From Ypsolopha sequella (Eukaryota > Arthropoda > Insecta > Lepidoptera > Ypsolophidae): a stretch of DNA of 64,000 nucleotides. The position numbers were made by a program, and so were the translations under genes. Position 1 is the stretch's first letter. Every line of letters begins with the position of its first letter. Positions 59,298 to 64,000 of this stretch are shown here, piece by piece. The stretch covers positions 1,453,501 through 1,517,500 of the forward strand of contig OW203987.1 in the NCBI GenBank assembly GCA_934047225.1, written 5' to 3'. The notes under the pieces are model-generated. The model did no database searches. It was not told where the DNA came from and was given only the letters and a program-made list of their open reading frames with translations.

Positions 59298-59856
59298 GGT
59301 ACCGATTCGGTGAAGCACATCTTAACTTATTTGACAGGACTAAACTTAATTTAAGCGTTCTGTCCTTGCCTTTTCGATATAGAAATAAAAATGGTTGGAA
59401 AAAAGGCGCGAAGATGTGATGACGTCGTTTTTTTGTTTTATTGAAAAAATATTGCATTTTGGGTGTTTTGATCAACAATAGTGATAGAATATTGTGAATT
59501 AAAATCGCCGTAACCTGTGTAGTGTGTTGTTCAATGGAACAAAATTGCGGGCTGTGACTTTTCGTGTGTTTTTTCTAACCCTGTTGTATTTGCGTTATAA
59601 GGCTATCATTATAGCGGAAACGACAGGATAGTGACTTGGACAGGGGACAGACCTTTCAGATGATCCTCAACAGAAGAGGATAGTGCGTATAAACAGATAA
59701 TAACTATAACGTCAGACATGGCTGTATGGGCTAAGATCCCTTTGCCTTTCCACTTAGTGGGAAAATGGAAAAAAAAATAGAAAGAAAAAGACAGGACGCT
59801 TAAAATAAGATTAGTCCTGTCAAATAAGTTAAGACGTGTTATGCCGAATCGATACC
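59298..59856. mobile_element. 559-bp member of the GGTAYCGATTCGG MITE family
   Basis: The termini, GGTACCGATTCGGTGAAGCA and inverted GGTATCGATTCGGCATAACA, and about 90 bp at each end match the 160-bp MITEs at 11301 and 38760. The central 400 bp is unrelated to them and includes TGATGACGTCG and leader-like sequence. Either a larger ancestor with deleted coding region or a MITE carrying foreign sequence. Confidence 0.8.
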
Positions 59857-61751
59857 ATTGTCAATATTTGGGCAATATGCAAATCTCATTCGTGTATTGA
59901 ACACGATTTGTTTTCCTGCATCCTATAAAATCGCAAAGATTGCAAAGGCCTAAATTATGATCTAAATAACATTTCCTTTGAATTATATAATTATTATGTT
60001 TAGAACAATAAAACTTATACCTAAACAAACGTCGGTCGTAACGTTAGCAATGTAAAGATTAAAACGGACGTCATATTAAATACCCATAATAATTACATTA
60101 TAATAAATAAAAACACCTCGAAATTGCGAGTTTACTGAGCGGCCCGCTTCCACTGAGCAGGATAGACAAGTGTAAATGAAAGAGTTGGAACAGGACAGAT
60201 TCTTCTGAATACCCTCGCCTTGAGGGCACATGTTGCCTTTTGAATCTTATGTTCTAAACTTATGTTCTAACACTTATGTTCTAACACTTTGTTCTAGCAC
60301 TTATAAAGTTACACCGTGTAACTTAACTGTAACTTACACGAAAAGGCTGTTAGTATGATCAGTAGAGATTGTGGTTTAAATGTTGTGTCACGTCATTGGT
60401 GCACCGTGTTGTCTATGTAAATGTTATTGCTACTGTCGAGTGTGCGCAGGAGCACATAAAAATGTGTCGACAACAAAGACAGAGAATTCATTAGCTTGTT
60501 ATTTATACCTACGTGTACATAGTATGAGTTACGTGTATGTCTATGTATATCTATTTCATACACAAAACATATACTGACACACAAATGTTTGTTTATGTGG
60601 TTAGTTATGTGCTTAATTAGTTTATACTCATACATAATAAATAATGATGTATCTACCAGTTACCCCCCAAATACATAAACAAAAGCTCAAAAATATTTTC
60701 ACAACGATGATTAACTGAAAGAGCCGTAACAATTATTGTAACACCCATACATTCACGCCTGTCTTCGAGAGGAGTAGGCAGATCCTACAGATCCTGACAC
60801 ACCTCTTTCCCCCCTGATCCACATCCATCAATTTAGCCATACAAGCGCTCTTCTACTCCGGGTACTTTTGTAGGTAAAATTTCCCCATTACTTATTCGTT
60901 ATTTGTGCGAAATAAATAATAACAATGTTTGGAAACTAAATCGCCATAATTTAATGGTGTACGTGAATCACCAAGAGATGCTGCAATATTCCGAGAAAAC
61001 ACAAAAACTAAAAAATAAATTACCTATAGCTTTAATTATTTATTCTAGCAAACAAGACTAAGGAATTTAGTTCTAGGGCTTTAAGTGTACCTATTCGCTT
61101 AAAGTAGATGAAACGAAGTTTTCTCTCGAAAGACCTCAGACCTTGGCTCACAGGAATACATTATTAAGAAACATAAAGTTTATTTTTATTTCAATGTTTT
61201 TATTTTACAAATCGTAAATAAATACTAACTTTCTTATTCTTACTACCGTAACCTAGTCGTTTCACCAGACAGTGGTTCAAAATACGGATACCATGTGGGC
61301 GAAAACCAACTCAGTGTTAATTAAGACAAACCTTTCATTAAAGTTATTTACCTACCTGTAAAACGTAAACTGTCAAACAAAAGAACTTTCCCACAGTCTC
61401 GCTAGAAGCTATTAGACAAGCAAGTCGAAGTAAAAGCGGCCAATCATGATGGAAAGGAAAATCTCTGCCACTTCCTCGAGCGGAAATTGAAAGTGGATAG
61501 TCAGGAGAAAACTTAATCGGCAAGTATGCAACGAGATGCATTTGTGAGTAAAAAAAGACTAGTAGTGCCATCTTCTTTCACTTGAAAAAACAAAATTCAG
61601 TAGTAGCGCCATCTACTGGCAATTATGAAATGACTTCATTTGGTATGTTTCTTTTTAGTTCTGCTATTCGCCACTAGGTGGCATGTGTTGAAAAATTCAG
61701 GAAATTTAAATAAAAAATTATTTCGAGAATGAAATTTAAAATAAAGCTTAC
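59857..61751. other. E74A intron 3 part, no further exon seen
   Basis: A loose tandem of ACTTATGTTCTAAC (60247-60305, about four copies) and a dispersed repeat piece at 60768-60860 (TCCTGACACACCTCTTTC). No splice-bounded open frame resembling E74 was recognised. Confidence 0.5.
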
Positions 61752-62109
61752 CTTTACCTCCACCAGCATCATGCACCTGGGGCTTTCCCGACGGCACCCG
61801 CTGCATTGGTGAAGCGCTCCCGTAGTTCATACTCGTTCCATTGTAGTCCGTACTAAGTGGTTCTTGTTTAATGCCACTAGATGTCGCCGCCAGTTTCTCA
61901 GCGAGTAGGGGGTTCTGCGACGCAATGTTGTATCTCCCATTATTGATGGTGTTGGTCACAGCATTATTTATTGCGTTGGTTCCAGACCTCAGCAGTTGCT
62001 GTAATCTCTGTTGACCCGTGTTGTGTGTGTGTTGGTTGTTGGGTTGGTAGTAGAGTCCTTGCAGCTGACTGCTGGACGCTGACGATGATATGTTGTTGTT
62101 TTCCTCTTG
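61752..62109 (-). CDS. Eip74EF: E74A third coding exon (last one in window; gene continues beyond)
   Basis: A 358-nt exon (residues 114-232 plus one base) between TTTAATTTCAG and a GTAAGC donor; it leaves in phase 1. The peptide opens QEENNNISSS, then has a Gln/Asn/His-rich stretch. It continues with ASQNPLLAEKL, which parallels the NPLL-EKL motif of fly E74A, followed by GIKQEPLSTDY. Two psi-K-x-E motifs (IKQE) occur: one across the exon 2/3 junction (residues 112-115), one at 193-196; they are candidate SUMO sites. The C-terminal ETS domain is not encoded here, and no exon with the ETS hallmark Trp/Leu pattern was seen to the left. The next exon must begin with two bases completing a glycine-type codon. 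Intron 2 (62110-62724) holds a C-rich tract and a SINE/LINE 3' fragment. Confidence 0.85.
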
Positions 62110-62394
62110 CTGAAATTAAATGAAAAACCTAAATTAATACAATGTTATACCTCTACCGTGTTGTGACATTCAGTTTGTTCGGAGTCAAACACTCAATATG
62201 TGATATTGCTGTTATGTCACTCACAGGATTACAGCCATTTACAGGAACACAAGATGACACTTGTTTTATGTTTTACAAAAACTGGAAAGTTTTATCTCCG
62301 CCCCCACCCCCCCCCCCCCCTGCGAATACGAATCCTGGCTTCGACTTTTCAGCGAAAGGACAATTTATCATTTAAAATCTATGTAAAAACATCA

Positions 62395-62520
62395 ATTCAT
62401 CCATCCATCAGCCTGTGTTCGTCAACTGCTGGACATAGGCCTCTCTTCAATATTTTACCACTCTTATAATTTCACCCGTCATCCTCATCCAGCCGCTACC
62501 CGCAACGTCCTTCATAAAAA
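62395..62520. repeat. Dispersed lepidopteran SINE/LINE 3' fragment inside E74A intron 2
   Basis: Contains the words CATCAGCCTGTGTTCGTCAA, CTGCTGGACATAGGCCTCTC and TCATCCAGCCGCTACC, a combination I recognise as a very common dispersed repeat in Lepidoptera. The same intron has a C-homopolymer-like tract at about 62300-62322. No coding potential. Confidence 0.5.
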
Positions 62521-62724
62521 ACATAATGTAATTAGATTTATTATTACGTTCCAAAGAAGTTATTAGTAGGGAAGTAGAAATATTACAGTTCAAATACTAT
62601 GCATATCAATACTGAAAAACCCACTGGGTCACAAGATTGATAGTCCGACACGTTCTATCGAATTTACTAAACAGTTACGTGTATCTTTAAAGTCAAGTCA
62701 AGCAACAAAGCAAAAACAAGGTAC

Positions 62725-62988
62725 CTTGATTTCAATAGGTGGAACTGCGGACGCGGTAGAATTCGTCAGATCGGTGAAAAACGTATCAAAGTTGTCAAAG
62801 GCAGTTTCTCCGAGCTGTTTCAGGATATCATCAGGATCCGCAGCTTCAGAGCCGTCTGCTTCTAGCGTCAGACCTCCGACGATGGTTGACAACTCCGCTT
62901 GTGACAGTTCGCCGAGTGATGTCGCTACTGATGTCGCCATCTGTTGAAGTTGGGCTGCCGCTTGGCCTCCAGCTGCCGCTACCGCGTC
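62725..62988 (-). CDS. Eip74EF: E74A second coding exon
   Basis: An 88-codon exon (residues 26-113), bounded by TTTCTATTTCAG and a GTACCT donor, phase 0 on both sides, so it joins exon 1 and exon 3 without a shift. It starts DAVAAAGG, with an Ala/Gln-rich stretch, followed by an acidic segment containing LTLEADGSEAADPDDI and FDNFDTFFTDL. Fly E74A has a comparable acidic Phe/Leu-rich segment followed by a VKVE-type motif before an Asn-rich stretch; here the exon ends in PPIEIK and the next begins QEENNN. The acidic character suggests a transactivation region, which is inference. No DNA-binding domain is encoded here. Intron 1 (62989-63190) is short and AT-rich. Confidence 0.85.
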
Positions 62989-63190
62989 CTGAAATAGAAA
63001 AAATTATACACATTAAATATGCAATACCATAAAGTTCTAAGGCAATAAATACAGATTAAACTAAATGATAAATTAATTTAAGTTTTTGTTACTCAACGCA
63101 CAGATGGTGTTGCTCTCAAAATGTAGGGGCTATACATAATCATTAAACAAAAATAAAAATTATATAGGTACGCACATTATACAAGCTCAC

Positions 63191-63265
63191 CTGGAGGCAA
63201 TTGGAAAGGTCCACCATCCTGCCTTCATTTTCCCCAGACCACCATTCGTCCTCAATAAATGGCAT
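63191..63265 (-). CDS. Eip74EF: E74A first coding exon (Eip74EF, ETS transcription factor)
   Basis: Encodes the first 25 residues of an ETS-family transcription factor that acts in the nucleus as an early gene of the ecdysone cascade. The peptide begins MPFIEDEWW, continues with GENEGRMVDL and ends in CLQ. From memory of the family, Drosophila E74A starts MPFI-DD...W and continues DNDGR, so the isoform-A start is recognisable. The ATG is at 63265-63263; an in-frame TAA at 63364-63362 limits any N-terminal extension. The exon ends with CAG followed by GTGAGC, a consensus donor, in phase 0. The next coding exon is 202 bp downstream. The leader is GC-rich (63266-63350) in AT-rich surroundings, as expected near a promoter-proximal exon. 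Confidence rests on this exon together with the matching features of the next two. Confidence 0.85.
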
Positions 63266-64000
63266 CGCCAGCGCCGAGCTCGGCGGCGCTTGCGTCCCCG
63301 CCACCGTGCCGCGGGTATTACACGCCAGGTGGCGCTGTTCACAGTTCTCACAACACACAACTTATCACTAATAAAATATTGTACGAAAACGTATCTACAC
63401 TAATAAATTCGATAGAATATTTTGGCAGCGTTTTGGACGGAGCGAAGAACATTATTCGATGTATAAATATATTTTTTGTTTTATGTACTTCGTTGTAAAG
63501 AACACATTTTGGTTTTGAACACTTTTGCTTCTCTTCCAGTCCGTTTCTGTCTTCCGCCAGGTTACCTCACGCCTCGAACACCGCTTATCTTCAACAGCGA
63601 CCTGCGAAAACAGGAAACGTAGGCTTTCACGTCTTTCAAAAGGGTCAAGCAAAATGGTTTGAAAGGTCAAGCGTATTTGTTAGACACACTAGACAGTAGT
63701 GAGTGGCGACAATCACCATATTGCGGGTAAGAACTAAATTATTTATGAAAATTATAACTTTTAATTGCATTATTTCCAATGAGTTCAAAAGGATTATTTC
63801 CCATGTAGATGCTACGATAAAATAAATATACGAGTACATAATACAATACATAGGTACATATTCCAATAAAACTTACTTATGATCATTTTTGAGCCATCAA
63901 CCAGTCTTTTTGACTTTAAAGTGACAGTAAGGGTAAGGGAAACTATTGTATTTTTTTTTCGAAATCTGCTCTCTCGCTCTAACTTGGTAGTCTTATAGAG
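63266..64000 (-). promoter_or_regulatory. E74A leader and upstream region
   Basis: This is the sequence upstream of the E74A start codon. The 90 bases nearest the ATG are GC-rich. On the minus strand a pyrimidine tract ending TTTTCGCAG (acceptor at 63602) is followed 36 nt later by a GTAACC donor (63565), so a small leader exon at 63601-63566 is possible but unproven. Two nuclear-receptor half-site-like words, AGGGTCAAGC (63641-63650) and AAGGTCAAGC (63663-63672), lie in direct orientation about 20 bp apart. I cannot place the transcription start. E74A is known to be directly ecdysone-induced in flies, so receptor sites here would make sense, but no palindromic ecdysone response element was recognised. 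Confidence 0.4.

Noticed and set aside
1..61751. ETS DNA-binding domain of E74
   Set aside because: Looked for the Trp/Leu-rich ETS signature on the minus strand among open frames and did not find it; presumed outside the window.

Overview
This 64 kb window is AT-rich, repeat-dense eukaryotic nuclear DNA, almost certainly from a moth or butterfly. Three things point to Lepidoptera. First, Helitron-like elements with the TC...CTAG|T layout and ends typical of lepidopteran genomes (43587-44218, 23502-23707, and inverted 3' ends at 37999 and 42878). Second, many tRNA-derived SINE fragments, a DDxD mariner-type transposon and several non-LTR retrotransposon relics. Third, a split gene at the right edge recognisable as ecdysone-inducible E74 (Eip74EF), isoform A.

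The only protein-coding gene I can support is E74, on the minus strand. Three consecutive 5' coding exons lie at 63265-63191, 62988-62725 and 62109-61752. They have consensus GT/AG splice sites and compatible phases, and together encode the first 232 residues. I found no ETS-domain exon, so the rest of the gene probably lies beyond the left edge. That would make most of 1-61751 one very large E74A intron, in keeping with the long A-specific intron of this gene in flies. GC-rich, UTR-like islands inside it (10734-11070, 33060-33300, 54240-54470) are candidates for an internal, E74B-type promoter. A plus-strand block at 1108-1367 looks like a non-coding first exon of another transcript.

Layout, left to right. 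1-4.3 kb: UTR-like block, a 41-bp minisatellite split by about 2.2 kb holding a hAT/ZMYM-type zinc-finger relic, a perfect 158-bp direct duplication and a 100-bp palindrome. 6-7.6 kb: reverse-transcriptase relic and a dispersed repeat. 9.3-11.6 kb: foldback MITEs, a GC island and a 115-bp near-perfect hairpin. 14-16.3 kb: a 378-bp palindrome, a 132-bp tandem repeat, a LINE 3' end and a 28-bp tandem array. 18.1-20.2 kb: a 15-bp minisatellite and two MITEs. 22.2-25.7 kb: a mariner-type element, a Helitron fragment and a 39-bp satellite carrying a CRE octamer in nearly every unit. 26.7-32.3 kb: dispersed repeats, including a tandem pair of a 390-bp element. 34.9-38.9 kb: LINE 3' end, third copy of the 390-bp element, SINEs and a MITE. 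41.3-44.2 kb: 45-bp minisatellite and a Helitron. 47-51.3 kb: relic of a retrotransposon endonuclease-like cassette, a 22-bp array grown inside a dispersed repeat, and a hAT-type MITE with an intact 8-bp target duplication. 53.4-59.9 kb: a dense cluster of long inverted repeats, a LINE 3' end and a 559-bp relative of the small MITEs.

No CRISPR, operon or bacterial feature is present. The long open frames at 18.1-19.2, 24.2-25.8 and 41.3-42.1 kb come from tandem units whose period is a multiple of three (15, 39, 45 bp), not from genes. The most unusual signals are the CRE-bearing satellite, the number of near-perfect long palindromes, and the way several repeats are built from or inside one another.
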